From Stenotrophomonas maltophilia (GTDB lineage Bacteria; Pseudomonadota; Gammaproteobacteria; Xanthomonadales; Xanthomonadaceae): a DNA stretch of 64,000 nucleotides. Positions 8,620 to 16,037 of the stretch are shown here, one piece after another. The stretch spans positions 124,001-188,000 of the forward strand of contig NZ_QFHO01000001.1 of assembly GCF_004920835.1 (NCBI RefSeq). The letters run 5' to 3'. Numbering within the stretch: the stretch's first letter is position 1; each line of letters opens with the position of its first letter. The notes below the pieces were generated by a model. It was not told where the DNA came from. It searched no databases and saw only the letters and a list, made by a program, of their open reading frames with translations. The position numbers and the translations under genes are program-made.

Positions 8620-9389
8620 CCTCTCCACTGACATCGCCCTCACCTGCTCACTTTCCAAAGCCGCATCACGCAATGAAACCCGATACCCGCATGCGCCAGG
8701 CGCCCCTGGTCCTGATTGCCGAAGACGAAGGCGAGATCGCCGACATCCTTGGTGCGTACCTGGCGCGTTCCGGCCTGCGCAGCGTCCGCGCGGTCGATGG
8801 CGAGACGGCCCTGGCCAGTCATCGCCAGCTACGCCCGGATCTGGTGCTGCTGGATGTGCAGATGCCGAGAATGGATGGATGGCAGGTGCTGAGCGAACTG
8901 CGCAGGCGTGGCAATACGCCGGTGATCATGCTCACCGCACTCGACCAGGACGTGGACAAGTTGACCGGCCTGCGCGTCGGCGCCGACGACTATGTAGCCA
9001 AGCCATTCAATCCGGCCGAGATCGTCGCCCGTATCCAGGCGGTGCTGCGGCGGAGTGCCAGAGAACCCAGCGATGCGCCCAGCGGGGTGATCCGCCAGGG
9101 ACCGTTCGAGATCGACCTGCGCAGCCATGAGGTGACCGTGCGCACAGATGAGCAACTGCACGCACTGACCTTCACGCTCACCGAGTTCCGCCTGCTGGTA
9201 CACATGGCGCGCGCACCGCGCCAGGTGCACAGCCGGCTGGATCTGCTGCACAACTGCCTGCCCGAGGGCGATGCGCAGGAACGGACGGTGGACAGCCACG
9301 TCAGCAAACTGCGCCGCAAGCTGGAAGACGTCGGCGTCATCGGCATTCCGGCCACCATCCGTGGCGTTGGCTACCGTTTCCTGGACTGA
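8616..9389 (+). CDS. OmpR-family response regulator (BaeR/SmeRy-like)
   Basis: This is a DNA-binding response regulator. The receiver domain shows the acidic pocket EDE at 36-38, the phospho-acceptor D80 in LLDVQMP, T in MLTAL and K in VAKPF. A winged-helix C-terminal domain covers about residues 155-255 and ends with SHVSKLRRKLEDVG and IRGVGYRF. The longest start (8616) overlaps the previous stop. The first 20-25 residues are not conserved in such proteins, so ATG at 8673 or 8691 may be the real start. It is paired with the sensor kinase that follows directly. The phased TCTCSA repeats at its own promoter, at macA and before 10670 are its best candidate targets. Confidence 0.9.
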   Translation: MTSPLTSPSPAHFPKPHHAMKPDTRMRQAPLVLIAEDEGEIADILGAYLARSGLRSVRAVDGETALASHRQLRPDLVLLDVQMPRMDGWQVLSELRRRGNTPVIMLTALDQDVDKLTGLRVGADDYVAKPFNPAEIVARIQAVLRRSAREPSDAPSGVIRQGPFEIDLRSHEVTVRTDEQLHALTFTLTEFRLLVHMARAPRQVHSRLDLLHNCLPEGDAQERTVDSHVSKLRRKLEDVGVIGIPATIRGVGYRFLD

Positions 9390-10469
9390 ATGATGAACCC
9401 CAAAGGCAAGAGCATCGGCCGCCAGATCACGCTGTCCATCACGGTCGCCTCGCTGTGCTCGACGGTGCTGTCGATCAGCGGCTTCTACCTGTTCTACTAC
9501 CTGATGGAAGTGTTCTATCCGCGTTGGTACGACGAGCCGGAAACCATCATGCCATCGGGGCTGGAGTGGCTGTGGATCGGCTTGACCGCCTCCGTTGTCG
9601 TCATCTTCGCCACGCTGGTCGCCTCGCGCCTGACCCGCCGCATCATCACGCCATTGAACTCGGTGGCCGAAAGCCTGCGCCGGGTCGCCAGCGGTGATCT
9701 GGAGGCACGTGCACGCGGCGGCGACACCTCGATGACCGAAGCGGCCACGCTGGTCAGCGATTTCAACTCCATGGCCGAGCGGCTCAGCCGGATGTCCGAG
9801 AACCGGGTGTTCTGGAACGCCGCGATCGCGCACGAACTGCGCACGCCGATGACCATCCTGCGCGGCCGCCTGCAGGGCATTGCCGAAGGGGTATTCGAGC
9901 CAGGCCCGGAACAGTTCAACAGCATGCTCACCCAGCTGGAAGGCCTGACCCGGATCATCGAGGACCTGCGCGTGGTCAGCCTGGCCGAGAGTGGTCATCT
10001 GGATCTTCGTCTGCAGCGCAGCGATGTCAGCGTACAGGTGGCGGCAGTGGTGGAAGCGATGTCCGAAGCGCTGACCGAAAGTGGCTTCTCGGTAAGCCTG
10101 GATGCGCGCCCGTCACTGGCCGACTGCGATCCCGCACGCATCCGCCAGGCCGTGCTGGCACTGCTGGAGAACGCGCGGCGGCATGCCATTCCGTGTCCGC
10201 TGCGGGTGGCCGTCACCCTGGCCGAAGGCCATTGCACCGTAGCGGTGGAGGACGGCGGCCCCGGCGTGCCGGACGAGCTGCGCGACAGCATCTTCGAGGC
10301 CTTCCAGCGCACCGATGTCTCGCGTTCCCGGCAGAGCGGTGGCTCCGGGCTTGGCCTGGCGGTAGTACGTGCGATTGCCGTGGCCCATCACGGAACCGCG
10401 CAGTGCCGGGCCACCGAACGTGGCGGCAGTTCGTTCGAGATCCGCTGGCCGGTGCATGCACGTCGTTGA
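9390..10469 (+). CDS. Membrane sensor histidine kinase partner of the OmpR-type regulator
   Basis: This 359-residue kinase has two transmembrane helices (about residues 15-37 and 58-79). Between them lies a very short periplasmic loop of about 20 residues (FYPRWYDEPETIMPSGLEW), so it probably senses within or at the membrane. A HAMP domain follows, then the dimerisation helix with phospho-acceptor H148 in AAIAHELRTPM, and an ATP-binding domain with N-box LLENARRHA, DGGPGVP and GGSGLGLAVV. It starts on the base after the regulator's stop. The layout resembles BaeS and the S. maltophilia SmeSy type. I give no symbol because the neighbours are macAB rather than an RND pump. Confidence 0.9.
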   Translation: MMNPKGKSIGRQITLSITVASLCSTVLSISGFYLFYYLMEVFYPRWYDEPETIMPSGLEWLWIGLTASVVVIFATLVASRLTRRIITPLNSVAESLRRVASGDLEARARGGDTSMTEAATLVSDFNSMAERLSRMSENRVFWNAAIAHELRTPMTILRGRLQGIAEGVFEPGPEQFNSMLTQLEGLTRIIEDLRVVSLAESGHLDLRLQRSDVSVQVAAVVEAMSEALTESGFSVSLDARPSLADCDPARIRQAVLALLENARRHAIPCPLRVAVTLAEGHCTVAVEDGGPGVPDELRDSIFEAFQRTDVSRSRQSGGSGLGLAVVRAIAVAHHGTAQCRATERGGSSFEIRWPVHARR

Positions 10470-10499
10470 GGGCGCAACGTTGCGGCAGACGCTGCTCTG

Positions 10500-10522
10500 G
10501 TAGCGGCCCACCTTGGTGGGCA
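10500..10522 (+). repeat. SMAG-type GTAG palindrome
   Basis: GTAG is followed by CCCACC, TT, GGTGGG. It lies between the kinase gene and the operator before the ABC membrane protein. Confidence 0.7.
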
Positions 10523-10547
10523 TTCGCATCGCTGAACGGCGCCGATT

Positions 10548-10575
10548 TCTCCACGCAATCTCCATCGTCCCTCCA
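10548..10575 (+). promoter_or_regulatory. Triple 11-bp-spaced operator upstream of the ABC membrane protein
   Basis: TCTCCA at 10548 and 10559 and CCTCCA at 10570 are spaced by exactly 11 bases. This matches the arrays before macA and before the two-component operon. A possible -10 element GATACT lies near 10599. The array is about 95 bases before the ATG at 10670, which suggests the gene belongs to the same regulon. Confidence 0.68.
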
Positions 10576-10669
10576 TGCCCGCTCCAAAGGGCTGCCGATA
10601 CTGGGCGTGACCAGGGAGGCGGCAGGTATCCAGCCCCCTGCCCTGTCTCCACCTTGCCCAGGCATCCCC

Positions 10670-11596
10670 ATGAAACACCCTCACGATCCGGCGGCCGCCG
10701 CCGGTACCATCGGCCAGCAAAACGCGGCCGCCACCCTCAAGGCCATCCTGCGCACCTACCCGTGGCAGCTCACCGGCACGTTCTCGCTGGTGGCGCTGGA
10801 GAACGCGCTGCTGCTGGCGTATCCGCTGTTTGCCGGCTTCGCGGTGGACGCGATCATCCGCGGCGACATCGGCCACGCCATCTCGTACGCCGGCGTCGTG
10901 CTGTTGTTCTGGCTGGTCGGTGCCGCCCGCCGTGCGGTCGATACCCGTACCTTCACCCGCATCTATGCCGACCTGGCGGTGAATGTGGTGCAGGCACAGC
11001 GCAGGCTGGGCCACGCCACCTCCACCTCGGCCGCACGCGTGGTGCTGGCCCGCGAGTTCGTCGACTTCTTCGAGAAGCACGTGCCGATCATCGCCACCGC
11101 GCTGGTATCGATGTTCGGTGCGGCGGTGATGCTGCTGGTGATCGAACCGCTGGTGGGCGCCGCGAGCCTGATCGCACTGCTTGGCGCAGTGTTGCTGATG
11201 CCGTCGTTCGCACGCCGCAACGAGCAGCTGCATGGGCGCCTGAACAACCGGCTGGAACATGAAATCCGACTGGTTGACCGGGTCAGCCCCTCGGTGCTGC
11301 GTCGCCACTACACCACGCTGTCGCGGCTGCGTATCCTGCTATCTGATCGCGAAGCTGGGGCCTTCGTGGTGGTTGGCGCGGCGGCGGCGGTGTTGTTCGC
11401 GGTGACCATCGGCCGACTCGCCACCACCGACGGTGTGACGCCGGGTCATGTGTACGCGGTGATGACCTACCTGTGGACGTTCGTCGGCAGCCTGGACGAT
11501 GCACCGTCGATGGTGGATCAGCTGGCGCGCTTGAAGGACATCGGCCGCCGCGTCAGCCCGGGGATGAACGATGCGGAGCGCAAAGATGCCGCTTGA
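10670..11596 (+). CDS. ABC-transporter six-helix membrane domain protein without ATPase
   Basis: The 308-residue protein looks like the transmembrane half of a type IV ABC exporter: an N-terminal elbow, long helices (LTGTFSLVALENALLLAYPLF, AISYAGVVLLFWLVGAA, IIATALVSMFGAAVMLLVIE, LVGAASLIALLGAVLLM) and a final pair around 225-285. No Walker A, signature or Walker B motif is present, and no ATPase gene lies next to it. The ATG at 10670 was chosen because earlier in-frame sequence overlaps the kinase gene in another frame. The operator array upstream places it with macAB and the sensor pair. Whether it borrows an ATPase or has another job is unknown. Confidence 0.82.
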   Translation: MKHPHDPAAAAGTIGQQNAAATLKAILRTYPWQLTGTFSLVALENALLLAYPLFAGFAVDAIIRGDIGHAISYAGVVLLFWLVGAARRAVDTRTFTRIYADLAVNVVQAQRRLGHATSTSAARVVLAREFVDFFEKHVPIIATALVSMFGAAVMLLVIEPLVGAASLIALLGAVLLMPSFARRNEQLHGRLNNRLEHEIRLVDRVSPSVLRRHYTTLSRLRILLSDREAGAFVVVGAAAAVLFAVTIGRLATTDGVTPGHVYAVMTYLWTFVGSLDDAPSMVDQLARLKDIGRRVSPGMNDAERKDAA

Positions 11597-11599
11597 CCG

Positions 11600-11659
11600 G
11601 TAAATGCCCACCTTGGTGGGCAACGATGTATCGCGGCGCCAACCAAGGTTGGCGACTAC
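11600..11659. repeat. Compound SMAG-type repeat (two facing palindromes)
   Basis: A GTAA-headed copy with CCCACC-TT-GGTGGG is followed, about 20 bases later, by GCCAACC-AA-GGTTGGC ending in CTAC, the reverse of GTAG. The same dimer form recurs at 17916-17974 and twice at 62338-62466. It separates the convergent ABC membrane protein and TetR genes. Confidence 0.75.
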
Positions 11660-11690
11660 CGGGGCAACGGTGCCAACCAGGATTGAGGGG

Positions 11691-12305
11691 TTACCCAGAG
11701 GCTGCCGTGCGTCCGCACATCGCCAACGCACCGATGATCAATGCCTCCATGCTGCGGTCGAACTCGGCCTGCTGTGCCTTCCTATCCAGTGGCCGCCGCG
11801 ACGTATCGACCACCGCATTCCGCGAGTACACGGTGTCGGCCAACGCCACGGCGTGATACGCCACGGTCGACAGCAACCACGCTGCCTGCTCCAGCGGCAG
11901 GCCATGTGCACGACTGAACTCGGCATGGTGGCGCTGGATGCGGGCCAGCATCTCCGGCGTCTTCGCGCCGTGGCTGACCAGGAATGGCGCCAGGCCCGGA
12001 TTGGCATCCACCAGCGCCCGCAGTGAGCGCTGGAATGCGCGCAGGTCCTCCTCGATGCTGCGCCGGCCAGCGGCATCCAGCGCCGGCGCCTGCCAACGCT
12101 CGAAGATCGCCTCGGCCACCAGCTCGCGCAGCGCCGTCAGATTCGCCACATGCTTGTACAGCGCGATGTGGCTCACCCCCAGCGCCGCCGCCACGCCCAC
12201 GAAGCTCAGCCCCGGCAGCGTCATTGCAATGCCGGCGTCGGCGATGCGGTCGCGGGTGATGGTGGGCGGTCGCCCACGGGTGGCGGTCTTTTTCGGTGCA
12301 GCCAT
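11691..12305 (-). CDS. TetR-family regulator of the first siderophore locus
   Basis: This 204-residue repressor-type protein has an N-terminal helix-turn-helix (about residues 15-60: RDRIADAGIAMTL, FVGVAAALGVSHIALYKHV). Its C-terminal ligand domain resembles that of the TetR at 19174. ATG at 12305 was chosen because GRPPTITRDRI, the usual family opening, follows closely; longer in-frame starts add an arginine-rich stretch unlike the family. It is divergent from the siderophore-reductase gene, with TTAGTT-N11-AACTAA between them. The paralogous pair elsewhere in the window has the same operator form, so binding to this motif is a strong inference. Confidence 0.87.
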   Translation of the reverse strand: MAAPKKTATRGRPPTITRDRIADAGIAMTLPGLSFVGVAAALGVSHIALYKHVANLTALRELVAEAIFERWQAPALDAAGRRSIEEDLRAFQRSLRALVDANPGLAPFLVSHGAKTPEMLARIQRHHAEFSRAHGLPLEQAAWLLSTVAYHAVALADTVYSRNAVVDTSRRPLDRKAQQAEFDRSMEALIIGALAMCGRTAASG

Positions 12306-12420
12306 GCGGTAACGGCTCCTGCGCGATGCGCGGGCAAGGGCTGCCATGGTGGTCCGCAGCGACGCGGTGGTCAACGCATCCCGTGGCCGCTGGACAGGCC
12401 TGGGTTGCGACTTGATCAAT

Positions 12421-12443
12421 TTAGTTTACTATGATGTAACTAA
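12421..12443. promoter_or_regulatory. Inverted-repeat operator TTAGTT-N11-AACTAA
   Basis: Perfect 6-base arms at 12421-12426 and 12438-12443 lie in an AT-rich pocket of otherwise GC-rich DNA, 32 bases before the siderophore-reductase ATG. Nearly the same site stands at 19839-19860 before the paralogous receptor. It is the likely site for the adjacent TetR protein. Confidence 0.72.
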
Positions 12444-12474
12444 TTCGCATTCGCAGTGCCCAGGATCTTTGTCG

Positions 12475-13311
12475 ATGTCCGCGTCTCCCACTTCAATCCC
12501 CCCGGCCGGACCGCTACGCAGTGCCGACCATGATCGCGGCCTGCAGGCGCTGCAGGTCCAGGTGGTCGCGGTTGCACAGCCATGCGCCAGCCTGCTGCGC
12601 CTCGTGGTCCAGTTGCCGGAGCAGGCAGCCCTCGCGCCGTGGCAGCGCGCAAACACTGCCGTGCGCATCCAGCTCGGCGCCGCCTTCGGCGATGTGTCAC
12701 GGATCTACACCGTGCGCTGCGTCGACGCGCACACGCGCCGATTCACGCTGGATGTGGTGCTGCACGAAGCACCAGGACCGATGCTGGCCTGGGTACGTGC
12801 GCTGCGCCCCGGTGATGCCTTCGATCTGACCGGGCCGCGCCCGCATCTGCAGGTGCCGCAGCGTGAAGGTGCCAGCGCTCTCCTGTTCGCTGATCAGAGC
12901 GCCATCCCAGCCCTGTCTGCGTTGCTGCAGCAATGGCCGGCCGGTCTGCATGCGCAGGCCTGGATCGCCTCGAATGATCCCTTCCCGGTAGACGAGCTGC
13001 CCCGCATCGATGGTGTCTGCGTGCAGCGCCTGGCCACCGGTGATGCGCCCCTGCTGCAGCAGGCACGCAGACTGCACCCGGACGCCAACAACACCGTCTG
13101 GGCGGCCGGCGAACGCGAGGAAATGCGCGCCCTGCGCCGCCACTTCATCGAAGCGGTCGGCCTGGCACGCACCGACGTCGCCGTTGCCGGCTACTGGAAA
13201 CGTGGCGAGACCACCACCGACACCGACCAGCGCCGCCGCCGCAACTACGAGCGCGTGCTGGCCCGCGGCGGTGGCCTGCAGGACCTCGACGACCTCGCCG
13301 ACGATATCTGA
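12475..13311 (+). CDS. Siderophore-interacting protein (ferric-siderophore reductase)
   Basis: This 278-residue cytosolic flavoprotein belongs to the SIP/ViuB family, which releases iron from siderophores by NAD(P)H-dependent reduction. The FAD-binding barrel has the FAD contact SRIYTVRCVDAHTRRFTLDVVLH. The C-terminal half has VWAAGEREEMRALRRHF and AGYWKRGE, typical of the family's nucleotide-binding lobe. ATG at 12475 was preferred to the open frame from 12346, because the operator lies between. It is the first gene of a likely operon with the receptor at 13508, after a 196-base spacer in which I see no gene. Confidence 0.9.
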   Translation: MSASPTSIPPAGPLRSADHDRGLQALQVQVVAVAQPCASLLRLVVQLPEQAALAPWQRANTAVRIQLGAAFGDVSRIYTVRCVDAHTRRFTLDVVLHEAPGPMLAWVRALRPGDAFDLTGPRPHLQVPQREGASALLFADQSAIPALSALLQQWPAGLHAQAWIASNDPFPVDELPRIDGVCVQRLATGDAPLLQQARRLHPDANNTVWAAGEREEMRALRRHFIEAVGLARTDVAVAGYWKRGETTTDTDQRRRRNYERVLARGGGLQDLDDLADDI

Positions 13312-13507
13312 TCCACCCCGCAGCACCCGCGCTCCGCGCTTCGCTCCACCCAGCCACAGATCGCCCACGCACCTCGCGTGCAGCACTGCCCCAGCGGCAG
13401 CGCCGTGCCCTCTGCCAGCCACTCCACAGCCCGCGTCGTCCTGCCCGTGCAGGTCATCGACGGCGCCGTGCTGGCCGATCGCACGACCCACCACGACGAG
13501 AACCGCC

Positions 13508-15685
13508 ATGTCCCTCCCCGCCCGAACCCTGCCCCTCCCGCGCCGTACCGCGCTGTCCCTCGCCGCGCGCGCGGCATTGCTGCCTGCGCTGCTGATCGCC
13601 ACTGCCGCCCACGCCAACGACGCGCCCGATGGCGCCCGCCAGCTGCCCACGGTGAACGTACGCGCCGACAAGACCGCGCCTACCGATGCCTACGCCGGTG
13701 GCCAGGTGACGCGCGGCAGCCGTGTCGGCCTGCTCGGCGACCTCGATTTCATGGACACACCGTTCAACACCACCCGCTACACCGCCGAATTCATCGAGAA
13801 CATCCAGGCACCGGATCTGGTACGGGTGATCGCGCTGACCGACCCGAGCGTCTACAACAGCGGTTCCAGTGGCGGCATCACCGATTACTTCAACATCCGT
13901 GGCTTCGGCGTGGCCTCCTCGGACATCGGCTTCGGCGGCCTGTACGGGCTGATTCCCTACTACCGGGTCACCCCGGAACTGGCCGAGAACATCGAGGTGC
14001 TGAAGGGTCCGTCCGCGCTGCTCAACGGCATGCCGCCGGGCGGTTCGGTCGGCGGCAGCGTCAACCTTGTACCGAAGCGTGCCGGCGACACGCCGTTGAC
14101 CCGCTTCACCGCCAGCTACGGCAGCGACGCACAGTTCGGTGGCCATCTGGATATCGGCCGCCGCTTCGGCGCGGACAAGCAGTTCGGCATGCGCCTCAAT
14201 GCCGTGCACCGCGATGGCGACACCGCCACCGACCACCAGCAGCACAAGGCGCAGCTGGCATCGCTCGGCCTGGACTGGCGCGGCGAGCGCTCGCAGGTAT
14301 CGCTGGACCTGTTCAGCAGCCGCGACCACGTGGATGGCCTCAACCGTGGTGTCTCGCTGGCACCTGGCCTGGCCGTGCCGCGCCCGCCGGAGGCCAGCAC
14401 GCTGTTCGCACCGGACTGGACCTTCAGCACCGTCAAGGACCAGGCCGCCGCGCTGCGCTGGTCGTTCGACATCAATGATCACCTGCAGGCGCACGCCAGC
14501 TACGGCCACGGCCATACCGATTTCGATTCCATCGCCAGCGGCACCACGCTGATCACCAATGCCGCCGGCGACTTCCGCAACAACTTCGCCCACCAGCGTT
14601 TCATCTACAGCAAGGACACCGCCGAAGCAGGGCTGTCGGCAAGCTTCCGCACCGGCCCGGTCGATCATGCACTGGCCATCAGCGCCGCCTGGTACCACCA
14701 CGATTACAAGTTCGGCTTCCAACGCAACCTGCTGGCCCGGGACTGGGTGACCAATATCTACAATCCGCAGTGGGGTCCGGCCATCGACCGCAGCTTCAGC
14801 AATGCGTCGCTGCCGAAGACCGGCGAAGTCCGCACCACCAGTTTCGGTATCGCCGACACGCTGTCCTTCATCGATGACCGCGTGCAGCTGACCCTTGGCA
14901 TCCGCCGTCAGACCGTGCTCAGCGATACCATCGACGGCAGCACTGGCAAGCGCACGTCGCGCTACGACACCAGCGCCAACACTCCGGCCGGCGCGCTGCT
15001 GTTCAAGGCCAGTGATCGCCTGTCGCTGTACGCCAACTACATCGAAGGGCTCAGCCAGGGCAGCACCGCCCCGGTCAGCGCAGCCAACGCCGGCGAAGTG
15101 TTCCCACCGTACAAGACCCGCCAGCGCGAGGTCGGCGCCAAGTTCGACTTCGGTCGCCTGGCCAGTGCGCTGAGCGTGTACGAGATCGAGAAGCCCGGCT
15201 CCTACACCGACCCGGCCACCAACGTGTTCTCGTTCGGCGGCCAGCAGCGCAACCGTGGCGTGGAATGGACCGTGTTCGGCCAGGCCACCGGACAGCTGCG
15301 TGTGCTGGGCGGAATCGGCTGGCTGCAGCCGAAGCAGACCCGTACCCAGGGCGGCATCAACCAGGGTCGCCTGGCCACCGCCACCCCGCAGTGGCAGGGC
15401 AAGCTGGGCCTGGAGTGGGATGTGCAGGCCGTGCCGGGCCTCACCCTCACCGGCAATGCAGTCAGCCTGTCCAAGGGCTACATCAATGCCGACAACAGCC
15501 AATGGGTGGCCGGCCGCACCGTGTTCGACCTCGGTGCCCGCTATGCACTGCAGGCCGCCGGTCACCCGTTGGTGCTGCGCGCCACCGTGCAGAACCTCAC
15601 CAACAAGGCGTACTGGGCAGGCAGCCTCGGCTCCGGGCTGGGCACGCCGCGCACCGCCGTGCTGTCGGCCACCGTCGATTTCTGA
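13508..15685 (+). CDS. TonB-dependent siderophore receptor, first locus
   Basis: This 725-residue outer-membrane receptor imports ferric siderophore. It has a signal peptide (LAARAALLPALLIATAAHA), a plug domain (about residues 60-200, with YFNIRGFG, IEVLKGPSALLNGMPPGGSVGG and SVNLVPKRA) and a 22-strand barrel ending in aromatic VDF. The opening segment GGQVTRGSRVGLLGDLDFMDTPF is nearly the same in the receptor at 20028, so the two are paralogues. The ATG at 13508 was chosen for the signal peptide; the frame is open upstream but without family likeness. Downstream genes encode DUF3649, PepSY and DUF3325 proteins, a known companion set for such receptors. The ligand cannot be told. Confidence 0.92.
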   Translation: MSLPARTLPLPRRTALSLAARAALLPALLIATAAHANDAPDGARQLPTVNVRADKTAPTDAYAGGQVTRGSRVGLLGDLDFMDTPFNTTRYTAEFIENIQAPDLVRVIALTDPSVYNSGSSGGITDYFNIRGFGVASSDIGFGGLYGLIPYYRVTPELAENIEVLKGPSALLNGMPPGGSVGGSVNLVPKRAGDTPLTRFTASYGSDAQFGGHLDIGRRFGADKQFGMRLNAVHRDGDTATDHQQHKAQLASLGLDWRGERSQVSLDLFSSRDHVDGLNRGVSLAPGLAVPRPPEASTLFAPDWTFSTVKDQAAALRWSFDINDHLQAHASYGHGHTDFDSIASGTTLITNAAGDFRNNFAHQRFIYSKDTAEAGLSASFRTGPVDHALAISAAWYHHDYKFGFQRNLLARDWVTNIYNPQWGPAIDRSFSNASLPKTGEVRTTSFGIADTLSFIDDRVQLTLGIRRQTVLSDTIDGSTGKRTSRYDTSANTPAGALLFKASDRLSLYANYIEGLSQGSTAPVSAANAGEVFPPYKTRQREVGAKFDFGRLASALSVYEIEKPGSYTDPATNVFSFGGQQRNRGVEWTVFGQATGQLRVLGGIGWLQPKQTRTQGGINQGRLATATPQWQGKLGLEWDVQAVPGLTLTGNAVSLSKGYINADNSQWVAGRTVFDLGARYALQAAGHPLVLRATVQNLTNKAYWAGSLGSGLGTPRTAVLSATVDF

Positions 15686-15737
15686 TGCCTGATGCACGGG
15701 CGCCACGCCATCGCGCGTGGCGCCCCGGAGAAGTGAT

Positions 15738-16037
15738 GTGAGCGTTTTCCGTACCACCGTCGTGCTGGCCTGGCTGCCGCTGGTCTCACGCATCCTCGCC
15801 GCGTTGTTCGGCGGCTATGTGCTGGCCGCGCTGTGCAGCATCGCCGCACTGGCGCTGCCCATCGATGGCCGCCAGGCCGTGTTCACCGGCATGCTGGCCA
15901 GCTTCCTGTTGTATGCGGGCGCCGTAGTCTGGGTGTTCGCGGTGCGCTCGGCCTGGCGCGCATGGCTGGGCCTGATCGTCGCCGCGTTGCCACTGTGGCT
16001 GGTTGCACAGACGGTCGGCAACGGAGGCACTGCATGA
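15738..16037 (+). CDS. DUF3649 small membrane protein of iron-uptake cluster
   Basis: This 99-residue protein has three hydrophobic helices (TVVLAWLPLVSRILAALFGGYV, AVFTGMLASFLLYAGAVVWVF, WLGLIVAALPLWLVAQTV). It fits the DUF3649 family found beside TonB receptors and PepSY proteins. The GTG at 15738 was chosen because a purine-rich site (GGAGAAG, 15728-15734) lies just before it; the frame is open 7 codons further up. Its stop overlaps the PepSY gene's ATG (ATGA). Its role is unknown, perhaps as a helper of the inner-membrane reductase. Confidence 0.82.
   Translation: MSVFRTTVVLAWLPLVSRILAALFGGYVLAALCSIAALALPIDGRQAVFTGMLASFLLYAGAVVWVFAVRSAWRAWLGLIVAALPLWLVAQTVGNGGTA

Noticed and set aside
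13312-13507. Small gene between the siderophore reductase and the first receptor
   Set aside because: The 196 bases have only a read-through frame joined to the receptor, with no start signal or family likeness.
13454-15793. 779-residue open frame on the minus strand across the first TonB receptor
   Set aside because: It is a shadow of the receptor gene in high-GC DNA. It has no domain, signal or family likeness, while the plus strand encodes a complete receptor.
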